This document shows, one piece after another, positions 7,276-15,314 of a stretch of 27,737 bases of DNA (within the stretch, counting starts at the first letter, position 1; each line of letters starts with the position of its first letter). Under the pieces are notes generated by a model. That model ran no database searches, was not told the DNA's origin, and saw only the letters and a list, made by a program, of their open reading frames with translations. A program made the position numbers and the translations under genes. The stretch is taken from IMG/VR virus record IMGVR_UViG_3300044621_000632, positions 1-27,737 of that record. One strand, written 5' to 3'. The DNA comes from a virus.

Positions 7276-8042
7276 CGGGTGGTAAACTCTATAATGTCCA
7301 TGTTGACGGAGACATCGACGGTGCTGGCCGATACATTGGCGAGGAAGCCAAAGTCGCACAGCGGCGGGAAGTAGAGCGGCGGATCGAAAACAACGTCGAG
7401 AAGTCCGGCACTTTGCGGATACTCGGTCACGAGCAGCATCGAGGTATATGGTGCTGCTACTTCCAAGATATTCTCTCGCTTGTAGAGAACGATGTTGGCC
7501 TTCTTGTCGGAATCGCTTGAGATGGTCACGTTGCGGAGTGCCGCACTCCGGTCACGCGGAGTAGTGTAGACAGCCATCTCTGTCTTTCCGCGTCCTAGCG
7601 TACCATCGACAATAACTGCCCAGTCCTCTCCTCCTGCGGCATTCTCAATGGTTATCGTCCCGGCGTGCGATCTAGCGGTCTGCGTGGAATATGTTCCAGA
7701 CTTGGACACATAGACATCAAACAGGCGGATGAATGACTTCGATGTTTGCGCGCTTGCGGATGCACCTGCTGTTGCCAGCGCCTGGGTGGTATAGTCACCG
7801 AACTCATCAATGCCGATTAAAACAATTTCTCTCGCCCCGGAACCGTTGGCCGTGTCGTTGGCATTGCCACCGGCCTTGATGCGGAGATGAACATGGGCAT
7901 TTGCTTGGGGCGTGCGATAGAAGCCAGAGCGAGATACAGGCACGAAGCTGGAACCGACAGATGTATTTCGGCCAAACTTGTTGAATGACCGACAACCAGA
8001 AGCCAGTCCGCGCGCAATGTCGAGACTGCTGGGATAGGTCAT
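7272..8042 (-). CDS. Putative virion structural protein, unknown role (256 aa)
   Basis: 256 aa, tightly coupled on both sides (ATGA overlaps). The protein is beta-rich with many Ser/Thr/Ala and no membrane segment. N-terminal words (CRSFNKFGRN..VGSSFVPVSRSGFYR) and the C-terminal end (PPLYFPPLCDFGFLANVSAS) resemble structural proteins seen in marine and alphaproteobacterial phages, but I cannot name the family with certainty. It sits inside the head-tail connector module, where an extra gene is unusual. It could be a neck whisker, decoration or stopper accessory. Confidence 0.7.
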   Translation of the reverse strand: MTYPSSLDIARGLASGCRSFNKFGRNTSVGSSFVPVSRSGFYRTPQANAHVHLRIKAGGNANDTANGSGAREIVLIGIDEFGDYTTQALATAGASASAQTSKSFIRLFDVYVSKSGTYSTQTARSHAGTITIENAAGGEDWAVIVDGTLGRGKTEMAVYTTPRDRSAALRNVTISSDSDKKANIVLYKRENILEVAAPYTSMLLVTEYPQSAGLLDVVFDPPLYFPPLCDFGFLANVSASTVDVSVNMDIIEFTTR

Positions 8043-8719
8043 ATCTTCATGGCCTTATATTGAGCCATAATGACCGAAGCGCCGGATGCGTCATAGGCAT
8101 CACTTGCATCGCAGTCATCTCCACGGTTGCTATAGAGGAAAGCCGCAAGCTGCTTGACGGCACGTTTCATTGGAGACGGCACTGCTGCTGCATTGGCGAA
8201 TCCAGACACATAGATGATCTGGATGGCGTCATTGGCGCGCAGAGCAACCGGCCAAGTCTGACCGCGCTTGAGTGTCAACCTTCCAGGCGTCTGATATGTG
8301 TCAACGTCGAAGACATTGGCAACCGTGATGGCCGTTGCATTGCTGCCTTCATCATAGACAGTGACCGATGTAATCGACTGAAGAGGCCAACGCGGGATAG
8401 CAAGGCTTTGAATGGTGCTGGTGCGCGCCAGTTCTGTGATCGACATCTCACGCACGCCATCCCACCACGCCTCGCCACCAGCGGGCCAGCGATCAAGTGA
8501 GAGCCGCCATGACTGCGTGATGAACGCAAGGCCGGTCATGTTCTCGATCTCGGTTCGAGCATCCGTGATGAGCGTATTGGCCTCAGCGTCAGGAAGTTCC
8601 GTCGAATCAGTGCGAAGATGCGTGCGGAGTTCCGCAGCCGTCACCGGCTCGGATGCAGGGGCGGACGTAAGAACAGAACCTCGGAACTGATAAAGCGGAA
8701 CGGCGGCGCGAAGGCTCAT
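8039..8719 (-). CDS. Head-tail connector, gp6/phiE125 gp8 family
   Basis: 226 aa. PASEPVTAAELRTHLRTD near the N-terminus, then DAEANTLITDARTEIENMTG, LDRWP, RWPLQSITSVTVYDEG, and RLTLKRGQTWP are classic features of the phiE125 gp8/HK97 gp6-like connector, which docks under the portal. The last third is helical (MKRAVKQLAAFLYSNRGD). It is followed by a 4-base overlap with the unknown structural gene and preceded by a 3-base gap after the 64-aa gene. Confidence 0.9.
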   Translation of the reverse strand: MSLRAAVPLYQFRGSVLTSAPASEPVTAAELRTHLRTDSTELPDAEANTLITDARTEIENMTGLAFITQSWRLSLDRWPAGGEAWWDGVREMSITELARTSTIQSLAIPRWPLQSITSVTVYDEGSNATAITVANVFDVDTYQTPGRLTLKRGQTWPVALRANDAIQIIYVSGFANAAAVPSPMKRAVKQLAAFLYSNRGDDCDASDAYDASGASVIMAQYKAMKI

Positions 8720-8722
8720 GGA

Positions 8723-8917
8723 TTAACCTTTCCTGGCTTTCTTCTTTGGCGTCTCGATTTTGGTTTCGAGCGGCGGCATCTCTGCCACTTCAATAGCAGC
8801 ACCTTCGTCCATCGCCAAGACGGCAAGGTTGCCTTCGAGGATCGAGCCAGCATCGAATCGCACAACCGTGTGGCCTTCTGGCGCACAAGAGAACTGGCGG
8901 ATGAGTTTAACCTTCAT
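8723..8917 (-). CDS. Small conserved-type head-module protein (64 aa)
   Basis: 64 aa, start ATG 8917, overlapping the end of the upstream gene by 11 bases. The first half, MKVKLIRQFSCAPEGHTVVR, is a pattern I associate with small uncharacterised phage proteins near head-tail connector genes. The second half is acidic and ends in a basic tail (PKKKARKG). There is no catalytic motif. A structural or assembly role is inferred from context only. Confidence 0.65.
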   Translation of the reverse strand: MKVKLIRQFSCAPEGHTVVRFDAGSILEGNLAVLAMDEGAAIEVAEMPPLETKIETPKKKARKG

Positions 8918-9317
8918 TTGATTGCTCCGATGCGATTGGCATGTAGTAATTCATCCCGCCAGCCCAGATGCGGCACGGATGCTCGACAGTCGCCGGGTCA
9001 AGCCATTCAACGCCGGGGCCACCTTGAGCCAGCACAGCAGGATCATGGCCCTGCGGCACGTAGTCTTCTGGCAGCGGATCAGGACGCGGCCCTGCGATCT
9101 GTGTCAGGCGCACATTGACATGATAACGATCATCCATCACGGCGGGCGTGATGATATCGCCATCGGGGTTAACAACAGCCGGAGTGACAACCACGGGGCC
9201 GATTTCATCAATATAGCAGCCGTTGGGGAGGTCATCATAGGTTAGGCTGACGATAGCCGCCCATGCGTCCCATGTGGCTTCGTCTGCGGCGCGGTACATC
9301 AGGTCATTGCTCATCAT
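8907..9317 (-). CDS. Hypothetical head-module protein (136 aa)
   Basis: 136 aa; ATG 9317 or the adjacent in-frame ATG 9314 can start it, both interlocked with the upstream stop. It contains MYRAADEATWDAWAAIVSLT and a VVTPAVVNPDGDIITPAVMD stretch with an internal TPAV repeat, and ends PCRIWAGGMNYYMPIASEQ. I do not recognise the family. It lies directly downstream of the putative spike gene and could be its chaperone or a cap, as small partners often follow long fibre genes; this is inference. Confidence 0.65.
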   Translation of the reverse strand: MMSNDLMYRAADEATWDAWAAIVSLTYDDLPNGCYIDEIGPVVVTPAVVNPDGDIITPAVMDDRYHVNVRLTQIAGPRPDPLPEDYVPQGHDPAVLAQGGPGVEWLDPATVEHPCRIWAGGMNYYMPIASEQSNEG

Positions 9318-11488
9318 GCTGTCCTCGCTTGAAGTTCTGCGTTGGTCAGGCGGCGCGGGATGTAGGTGATCTGGCGGATGTGGCCGTTGATATCAGCAAA
9401 TCTTGCGGTTTGACTTCCTATAGCCAATACATTGACAATTGGAATTAAGGCGCTCGTGTCAGATGAAACAGAGCCACCGTTCAGGCACGCCGCAATGTCG
9501 TTAAGTTTGTATGCCAGTGCAGATTTTATAGCAGAACCACTTGTAACAGACCCGATGGAAAGTGTCGCCTGACGAGAACCTACCGTGTCAATTATTGCTT
9601 CAGCCGTAGTTGACGCAGAGTAAATTCCCATTCGGTTATTAAATGTTCCATCCCCGAGTTCAGCGTACATTTGGACGGTACTTTTAATGGCTATCAACGA
9701 GACGTTTGCCACCAACGTCCCCTCAGTCGCGCTATACGGAAACTGGCTCGTTGCCACGAACGCCACATCGGCGTTGCGGGTGACGGACGCAGCAGCCGTG
9801 GGGATGTAGGAGGTGGCGAAGGGACCTGCTTCAAGCTGTGCGCCCCAAAGAAAAATCCCATCTACCCCGTTACCCGCCACTACGGCAAAATTCGTATCGG
9901 AGAAATTAACATTACTAGGTACTGTTCCACTGTTATCAGTAGTGAACACCAGCACAACTCTGATCCAGCCATTTGGGAGAAGCTGGTATGATTTGCTAAC
10001 AATCGTTCCACCAGTGGAAACGTCTCCAGAGAAACTTAGCGTGCTTAGGTTGAATGTCGTTGTTATAGGCTTGCCGTTACCGCGAGGTCCAAAGGCAAAC
10101 GAAGACCGTTCCGCAGCCTTTGCAAATACAGACAAAGAATACGTTGTGTTACTAGCAAACGTAACTGAAGGACCAATAGAATGCTGCACATTTGTTGCAT
10201 CAGATATAATTTTGTCAGCAGTAGCTGTTCCATCAGGAGCTGTTGTTGCGTTTGCGGTTACAGTCGTTGCTACTTTTACATAAACGGCGTCATTAAACTG
10301 CTCGCTGTTTAACAGCAAATTTGTCCGCTGCTCCTCCACCAGCAACCCCTTTGCCGCCAGCGTTGACGGGTCGTAGTCAAGGCGAGGACCGTGTGCAGCC
10401 GCCGCGCTCGGAGCCGCGCCAAAGTTAGGCGTGTAAGGGTCAAGTGACGCGCTGTCGGAGAGTTGCGCGCCCCAGAGATAGACGCCAGAGATGCCATCGC
10501 CAGTGAACGAAGAGCCTCGGGTAGCAGCGCCGCTATCAACCAGATTGATGTTTGTATTACCAGCCGCCCCAGAAAGTGTGCTGGTAATCGCCAGGCGATA
10601 CCAACCGTTTGCGGCGTCCGTGATGGAAGCCGATGTGTAATTGCCAGAGGTTACAGTCGCCAACGTAAGGTCAAAGTTAGCAAAATTAGTAGATATTCCT
10701 CCAGTCCACAAAAGTTGGACGAAACGTGCGCCAGATGCCTTCACATAAACGGAAAAGGTGTACGCTGCCGCAGTCGATGTGAACGCTTGGTTCGTAAATG
10801 TTGCAGTAGTTGAAGCCGCTGAAACCAACGTATCGGCAGACAATGAGCCATTTGGAGCCGCTATGGTATTTGCAGAAATGCTGGAGTTTCCTTTCGTCCA
10901 CGCCGCATTATCAAACGCTTCCGTGAAACCCAACAGGTTCTTCGGCGTGCTGGGGTTGTACATCGGATACGCGGAGGCGTTGGCTTGCATCCCGCCGAGG
11001 TCGGAGCGGTAGAGGTGTGCGCCCCATGCGTAGACTTCATCGCCGCTGGTGACAATGCGGATGCCCGCGCTCTTCGTGCCAGCCGTCGGGGTCTGCGTGA
11101 CAGTGTAGAGCGCCCAATCGTTGGTGATTGTAACGGTCGTGTATGTGCCGTTGTCGGCAGCAATCTGAATGTTGCCCGCCCCGGTCTTGCGGCGCAGCCA
11201 CACGCCAAAGACGTAGGGTACAGCAACAGCCGTGTAGGACTGCAAAACCGTGCCATTCGCGCCCGAGGCGGCGATAGTGTCCGCCGTAACCGCATTATCA
11301 GGGGCTGCAATTGAATTTGCAGCTACCGTGGCGCTGCTCTTCGTCCAGCTTGTGGTGTCAAACTGCTCGCTTGCCAACAGCAGATTATGCTGAGCCCAAT
11401 TGATGTAGCCGTCGCTGTCCGTCACGGTAGCAAGAGAACCGCGCGAGAACGTGATGAGGTCAGTTGCGAAACCAGTTGTCGTCGGCAT
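9314..11488 (-). CDS. Putative head spike/fibre with three CBM-like modules and LamG-like end
   Basis: 724 aa. Three similar jelly-roll-like modules are visible: residues 35-178 (NLLLASEQFD...W.K, TADTIA, WGAHLY), 183-355 (NLLGFTEAFDNAAWTKG, SADTLV, YLWGAQL) and 389-572 (NLLLNSEQFND, TATADKII, FLWGAQLEAG). The N-terminal cap (residues 1-34) contains TDLITFSRGSLATVTDSDGY. Residues ~580-724 resemble a concanavalin/laminin G-like domain ending RRLTNAELQAR. Such modules bind carbohydrates. Because the gene lies between capsid and connector genes rather than in the tail block, I infer a head-mounted spike or fibre; databases often name similar modules phage head spike fibre domains. A receptor-binding role is possible. 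Confidence 0.8.
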   Translation of the reverse strand: MPTTTGFATDLITFSRGSLATVTDSDGYINWAQHNLLLASEQFDTTSWTKSSATVAANSIAAPDNAVTADTIAASGANGTVLQSYTAVAVPYVFGVWLRRKTGAGNIQIAADNGTYTTVTITNDWALYTVTQTPTAGTKSAGIRIVTSGDEVYAWGAHLYRSDLGGMQANASAYPMYNPSTPKNLLGFTEAFDNAAWTKGNSSISANTIAAPNGSLSADTLVSAASTTATFTNQAFTSTAAAYTFSVYVKASGARFVQLLWTGGISTNFANFDLTLATVTSGNYTSASITDAANGWYRLAITSTLSGAAGNTNINLVDSGAATRGSSFTGDGISGVYLWGAQLSDSASLDPYTPNFGAAPSAAAAHGPRLDYDPSTLAAKGLLVEEQRTNLLLNSEQFNDAVYVKVATTVTANATTAPDGTATADKIISDATNVQHSIGPSVTFASNTTYSLSVFAKAAERSSFAFGPRGNGKPITTTFNLSTLSFSGDVSTGGTIVSKSYQLLPNGWIRVVLVFTTDNSGTVPSNVNFSDTNFAVVAGNGVDGIFLWGAQLEAGPFATSYIPTAAASVTRNADVAFVATSQFPYSATEGTLVANVSLIAIKSTVQMYAELGDGTFNNRMGIYSASTTAEAIIDTVGSRQATLSIGSVTSGSAIKSALAYKLNDIAACLNGGSVSSDTSALIPIVNVLAIGSQTARFADINGHIRQITYIPRRLTNAELQARTA

Positions 11489-11553
11489 CAGCCCTGCATC
11501 CTTACGGCGCGATCATTGTGAACAAATCAATTGCAGATTTTACGATGAGAGAA

Positions 11554-11575
11554 GCGGCCCCATTGAAGGAGCCGC
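11554..11575 (-). terminator. Intergenic hairpin after decoration gene
   Basis: On the minus strand GCGGCTCC (11575-11568) pairs with GGGGCCGC (11561-11554) with one G-U pair and a 6-base loop. It lies 14 bases beyond the stop of the 147-aa gene and before the spike gene. The tail after it is only mildly U-rich (TTCTCTC), so it may be a partial terminator or an RNA-stabilising element that lowers spike expression relative to capsid genes. Confidence 0.5.
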
Positions 11576-11588
11576 CCCTTAGTCAAGT

Positions 11589-12032
11589 TTAGGTAGCGGC
11601 CACGTTGCTGCCGACGAACGTGGTGGCAGCGCGATGCGGCTTGTTGAGGATGCCGTAGACCTTGACGGTCGCATCGGTGCCGGTGGTGCCAACGCCGTTC
11701 ATGCGAACATAACGCTTGGAACCCTTGTAGCCAATGCCGCCGATGATCTTGTTGTCATCGCCATCGGCAGTGACAGACAGGGCAATCGTGCCATTAACCG
11801 AATCAGCAGCGACAATGGCCGCAGCGTCACCAGCAACGGTCGTGTCGGAGTGCTGGGCCGTGAATGTGAAGCCAGCAGCAGCGCCAGCATCGGTCACGGT
11901 GTCGGTAGCAAGCATGAGCGTCACGGCGTCGAAGCCACGAGTATCAACCCACGAAGTAGCCCCGGCAGTAGTGCCAGAGAGGGTCACGGTGCCAAGCAGG
12001 ACAACCTGCTTGTTTGAAAGCATATCACGCAT
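11589..12032 (-). CDS. Probable capsid decoration/structural protein (147 aa)
   Basis: 147 aa, starting at ATG 12032 with AAGGA about 8 bases upstream. It is Thr/Ala/Gly/Val-rich and beta-prone, with a balanced periodic pattern (VLLGTVTLSGTTAGATSWVD, TRGFDAVTLMLATDTVTDAG, GSKRYVRMNGVGTTG). It lies immediately downstream of the major capsid gene and is flanked on both sides by hairpins, the usual place of an abundant head decoration or cement protein. I know similar uncharacterised proteins in phages but no assigned fold. The role is inferred from position and composition. Confidence 0.7.
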   Translation of the reverse strand: MRDMLSNKQVVLLGTVTLSGTTAGATSWVDTRGFDAVTLMLATDTVTDAGAAAGFTFTAQHSDTTVAGDAAAIVAADSVNGTIALSVTADGDDNKIIGGIGYKGSKRYVRMNGVGTTGTDATVKVYGILNKPHRAATTFVGSNVAAT

Positions 12033-12060
12033 CTCAAGAATCCTTCTTATCGGCGTGGTT

Positions 12061-12086
12061 GCGGAGCGGCGTTATTGCCGCCCCGC
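12061..12086 (-). terminator. Strong hairpin just after major capsid gene
   Basis: Minus-strand GCGGGGCGGC (12086-12077) pairs with GCCGCTCCGC (12070-12061) with one G-U pair and loop AATAAC, 9 bases after the capsid stop. No U-tract follows, so it is more likely a 3'-end stabiliser or processing/attenuation hairpin than a full intrinsic terminator. Confidence 0.5.
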
Positions 12087-12095
12087 GTTAGTGCT

Positions 12096-13391
12096 TTAGG
12101 CAGTGAACTCGATCAGCTTGAGAGCCTCAAAGTTCACGACATCGCCGCCCACACGCTTCGTGGTGTAGAACTCAACGTAGGGCTTGGCAGAGTAGGGATC
12201 GCGCAGAGTGCGGATGCCGAGGCGGTCCACGATCTGATAGGCTTCGCGCATATCGCCAACGGCGATGGAGAGCGAATCCGTGGCCGGATCGGGCATGTCC
12301 TCAAAGGACGCGACCGGATAGCCGAGCAGCGAAGCGGGCTGACCGGCAGCGATGCCGGGAGACCACAGGTAAGCGCCGTCCGAGTCCTTGAGCTTGCGCG
12401 TCAGCTTGAGCGTGGCGCGGTTCATGAACCAAGTTGCGTTGGCGCGGTACTGCTGCTTGAGGCCATAGAGCGCGTTGATGAGAACATCGCCACCGTTGGG
12501 AGCGGCGGCAAATGCGCCGTTCACGCCGGTATCGAAACGCTCGATGGTGCCGGGAAGCGTGGTGCCAGACGAATAGGTCAGGAAGCCACGGGGCTTGTTG
12601 ACGCCGTTGCCGACAACGAAAGCGTTGGCTTCGTCACGGGCAAACTTCTCGGAAACCTTGGAGGCAAGCCATGCTTCCATGTTGATCGAGGCGTCATCGA
12701 GCAGCTTCTGCGTTGCCTTGGGCTTCGCATAGAGTTCGTGGGCAGGAATGCGCCACTTGCCAAGCTGCGGCGTGTTGGTCTCAGGACGGCTGTCCGTTTC
12801 TCCAACCCAGCCCGAAGAGGCTTCGTTGAGATCGAACAGGCCTTCGAGGGCATCCGAGGAGATGACCTGGATCGAGGCGTATGCACGCATCGGGCTGGTC
12901 TCGAAGACCTTCATCACGATACGGCCAGAGAGGTCGGGATTGACCACATAGCCGCCATCTGGATCGGTGCCGACCGACAGAGCCTTGCGCTCATCCGGCC
13001 CCATGACTTCTTCGCCCTTGCGGAGGAAGGTGTCGAACGCGGCTTTGTAGCCGTCCATGTCGGCAGCGCCGAAGGAACCAGCAACAGCGCCACGGCGGCG
13101 TGCGTTCATGGAGGCCCACTCCTGGGCCTTGCGGTCCAGATCGACCACTTCGCCACGCTCGTCGGTGACGATGCGGGACTGACGCTTGGAAGCCAGAACG
13201 GCCTCGTCAGCAATCTTCTGGGCCTTCTCAAGATCGGCTTCGATCTTCTGAAGCTTGGCCTCGGTCACGACATCGGCGCTGCCCTTCTTCTCGATCTGGG
13301 CAAGGCGTTCGTCGTTGGCCTTCTTGAACTCTTCGAATCCGGCGTGCAGCGCCTCAACCGCGCCGACGGCCTTCTTGATTTCCTCTGACAT
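12096..13391 (-). CDS. Major capsid protein, HK97 fold
   Basis: 431 aa. Residues 1 to ~100 form a charged, helical delta/scaffold region (FEEFKKANDERLAQIEKKGS, EADLEKAQKIADEA) that is normally cleaved by the prohead protease. The body has HK97 features: ALSVGTDPDGGYVVNPDLSG, SGWVGETDSRPETNTPQLGK, LDDASINMEAWLASKVSEKF, NPRGFLTYSS-like segment NKPRGFLTY, WFMNRATLKLTRKLKD, LLGYPVASFEDMPD, and a C-terminal VVNFEALKLIEF. It forms the icosahedral shell. ATG 13391 has AAGGA about 8-9 bases upstream, and the gene start lies inside the last 38 bases of the protease gene. A cleavage site near residues 100-130 is expected but not located. Confidence 0.96.
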   Translation of the reverse strand: MSEEIKKAVGAVEALHAGFEEFKKANDERLAQIEKKGSADVVTEAKLQKIEADLEKAQKIADEAVLASKRQSRIVTDERGEVVDLDRKAQEWASMNARRRGAVAGSFGAADMDGYKAAFDTFLRKGEEVMGPDERKALSVGTDPDGGYVVNPDLSGRIVMKVFETSPMRAYASIQVISSDALEGLFDLNEASSGWVGETDSRPETNTPQLGKWRIPAHELYAKPKATQKLLDDASINMEAWLASKVSEKFARDEANAFVVGNGVNKPRGFLTYSSGTTLPGTIERFDTGVNGAFAAAPNGGDVLINALYGLKQQYRANATWFMNRATLKLTRKLKDSDGAYLWSPGIAAGQPASLLGYPVASFEDMPDPATDSLSIAVGDMREAYQIVDRLGIRTLRDPYSAKPYVEFYTTKRVGGDVVNFEALKLIEFTA

Positions 13392-14496
13392 GCAGGAATT
13401 CCTTTAGCTTTGACAGTGACTGTAAAAGGGCGTCTACGCCCTCGATTACGGCCTCTTCATCGCCAGCGTCCCGCTGTCTCTGTAGGGCTTTGAATCCGTG
13501 GAGAGTGAGAGCCACGGCCTCTTTGCGAGAGTATCCTGCATCACGCAGGAAACGCTCGAAATCTCTTTCGGTGGTGATCGACTTGACGTTTGTCACCTTT
13601 GCATCCGGCAGCATCGGGAACGTCACAAGACTGATCTCGAACAGGTCCAGTTCCATCAGTTTGCGAACACGACCATCGCCCTCAGGGATGGCTTCCATTG
13701 TTCGGTATCCGATAGACATGGAATCGATGGCCCCGGCGCGTAGAAGCGCCATTGCCTCGCGGCCTTTTTCTACTTCTTTGAGCAGACGGCCACGGACAAA
13801 CAGGCCACGCTCGTCCTCGTAGATGTCGTCCCAGACGCCGATGGGCTGGCTCATATCGTGCTGCCATAGCATCTTGACTTTACGAGAGCCGAGCGATTTG
13901 CGGAATGCGCCGCGTTCGACCACATCCATTCCCTGATCGACAACGCCGAACACGGAGGCATAGCCCTCGAAGACGCCATCTTGATCCGGTTCGCGCTTGA
14001 GCGTCAGGGCAACGGATTTATGCTGGATCGGTTCGGACATGAACTTGTCGCCCTCTTCTCTGCGAACTATTGCGTTGGCCCATGAGCGGCCAGGATCACC
14101 GCCCCACAAGGCCCATGCGATGCGGCCAGCGGACGGATAGCCATCCTCGCCGGGGGAGAATCCTTGGCCTTGCTTGTCCACCTCATGGCGGGCGAAGTAT
14201 GAGACCATGCGCTTGACGGTATCGAGCGAAAGGTTGCGGCGGTTCTTGATGTCACGAGCGCGGGCAACGCCGATCTCGGTGCCACCACGGTTGAACTCAT
14301 CACGCCATTCGAGGCCGCGTGTGGCTTCTCGTGCCATTGCCTCGTTCGGTGAATATCCATCGGCCTTGCCTTCCCACTTGGAAATGCAGACGGCATAACG
14401 CTGATCTTCATCAGGAAAATCAGACATCGCCTCCTCGTCGCTCATGCAACGGGAGAGAAATTCGTCTTCGCTTTCGGTCGGGCCGGGGCTAGGCAT
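13354..14496 (-). CDS. Prohead protease (S78/U35) with two-part N-terminal extension
   Basis: 380 aa, about twice the usual ~190. Residues ~155-305 are the protease: FEGYASVFGVVDQGMDVVER, WQHD with likely catalytic His213, and IDSMSIGY with likely catalytic Ser261, then LDLFEISLVTFPM. Residues 1-45 form a small module with two Cys (FLSRCMSDEEA..DFPDEDQRYAVC), and residues ~55-147 another (AREATRGLEWRDEFNRGG, TVKRMVSYFARHEVDK, DGYPSAGRIAWALWGGDPG). Both occur in other phage head-module proteins. The C-terminal ~75 residues are helical and overlap the capsid gene start. The enzyme should mature the prohead by cutting the capsid delta domain. An internal start at Met153 could give a short form. 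Confidence 0.9.
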   Translation of the reverse strand: MPSPGPTESEDEFLSRCMSDEEAMSDFPDEDQRYAVCISKWEGKADGYSPNEAMAREATRGLEWRDEFNRGGTEIGVARARDIKNRRNLSLDTVKRMVSYFARHEVDKQGQGFSPGEDGYPSAGRIAWALWGGDPGRSWANAIVRREEGDKFMSEPIQHKSVALTLKREPDQDGVFEGYASVFGVVDQGMDVVERGAFRKSLGSRKVKMLWQHDMSQPIGVWDDIYEDERGLFVRGRLLKEVEKGREAMALLRAGAIDSMSIGYRTMEAIPEGDGRVRKLMELDLFEISLVTFPMLPDAKVTNVKSITTERDFERFLRDAGYSRKEAVALTLHGFKALQRQRDAGDEEAVIEGVDALLQSLSKLKEFLHVRGNQEGRRRG

Positions 14497-14525
14497 GAGG
14501 GGAATATATCATTGCTTGATTGAAA

Positions 14526-15314
14526 TCACAACATGGCCTCAAGGGCGGCTTCGTCCACGATGTAACCAACGGCGCAACGGCAGTTGATGACCTCATCGCC
14601 CGGGCCTTCTGGATCACCGGGAAACATGAGTTCGGCATCGCCAACCTTGAATTTTTCGTCCATGCCCACCGGCGGTTGAGTAGCAGCGATTCGATGCGTA
14701 TCTCTGGTGCGGTCATCAGCAGCAGCCAGCCACTCGCGGGACAATGGCAAGCCAGTCTGCTTTGCGGCCTCCTGGGAGCCGTAATTAGCAGCGCCGTGCG
14801 TCTCTGTGCGGGCAATCACGTTCGCCCGGGTCGAGGACAGGGAAGGCACCAGATCGAGGATGGCATCGGCAACCCCGCGCTGTCCAAGGCCTTCGCGATA
14901 GCCGCGATCCACGGCATTGACAATCTGGCGGCGGGTTGTTTCCGTCACCTCGGTGATGCGGCGGCGGATCATCTCCTGCTGGACATAGCGCAGCGCCAGC
15001 CGCGTCATGATCTGGGCAAAGGATTCCTTCGTCTCCAGCGGCAGGCCGTGCGCCTTGCCTTGGTCGAGAATGCGAAGCCCGAATTGCGTGATCGACGCCA
15101 TCGCCATCTGGCGATAGGTCGCCTCGATGCGGTCATGGAATCCGCGCGGTAAAGTCACCTGATTGGTCTGGAGCCACATCTCCACCATGTCTTTCATGGC
15201 GGTGGCGATCTCGCGTTGCAGGCGGGCGCGGAATTGAACCGTCAGGCGGTCGAGCAAGGCGACCTGACGGCGATGCTCCCGGCGCTTGTTATTATCGATT
15301 AGGCGTCGTGCCAT
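14526..15314 (-). CDS. Mu F-like minor head protein
   Basis: 262 aa. The C-terminal half carries the Mu F family signature: VIARTETHGAANYGSQEAAK, LSREWLAAADDRTRDTHRIA, LMFPGDPEGPGDEVINCRC (Cys245 and Cys247). The N-terminal half is highly basic and helical. Members are minor capsid or head morphogenesis proteins near the portal, and some carry ejected toxin domains; no toxin domain is seen here. It overlaps the portal gene by 23 bases, a common arrangement. Confidence 0.9.
   Translation of the reverse strand: MARRLIDNNKRREHRRQVALLDRLTVQFRARLQREIATAMKDMVEMWLQTNQVTLPRGFHDRIEATYRQMAMASITQFGLRILDQGKAHGLPLETKESFAQIMTRLALRYVQQEMIRRRITEVTETTRRQIVNAVDRGYREGLGQRGVADAILDLVPSLSSTRANVIARTETHGAANYGSQEAAKQTGLPLSREWLAAADDRTRDTHRIAATQPPVGMDEKFKVGDAELMFPGDPEGPGDEVINCRCAVGYIVDEAALEAML

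Noticed and set aside
12075-13388. A 437-aa plus-strand open frame opposite the major capsid gene
   Set aside because: It mirrors the capsid gene exactly, has no recognisable domain and results from codon bias on the other strand.
14520-15152. A 210-aa plus-strand frame opposite the Mu F-like gene
   Set aside because: Antisense shadow; the opposite strand holds a clear family signature.
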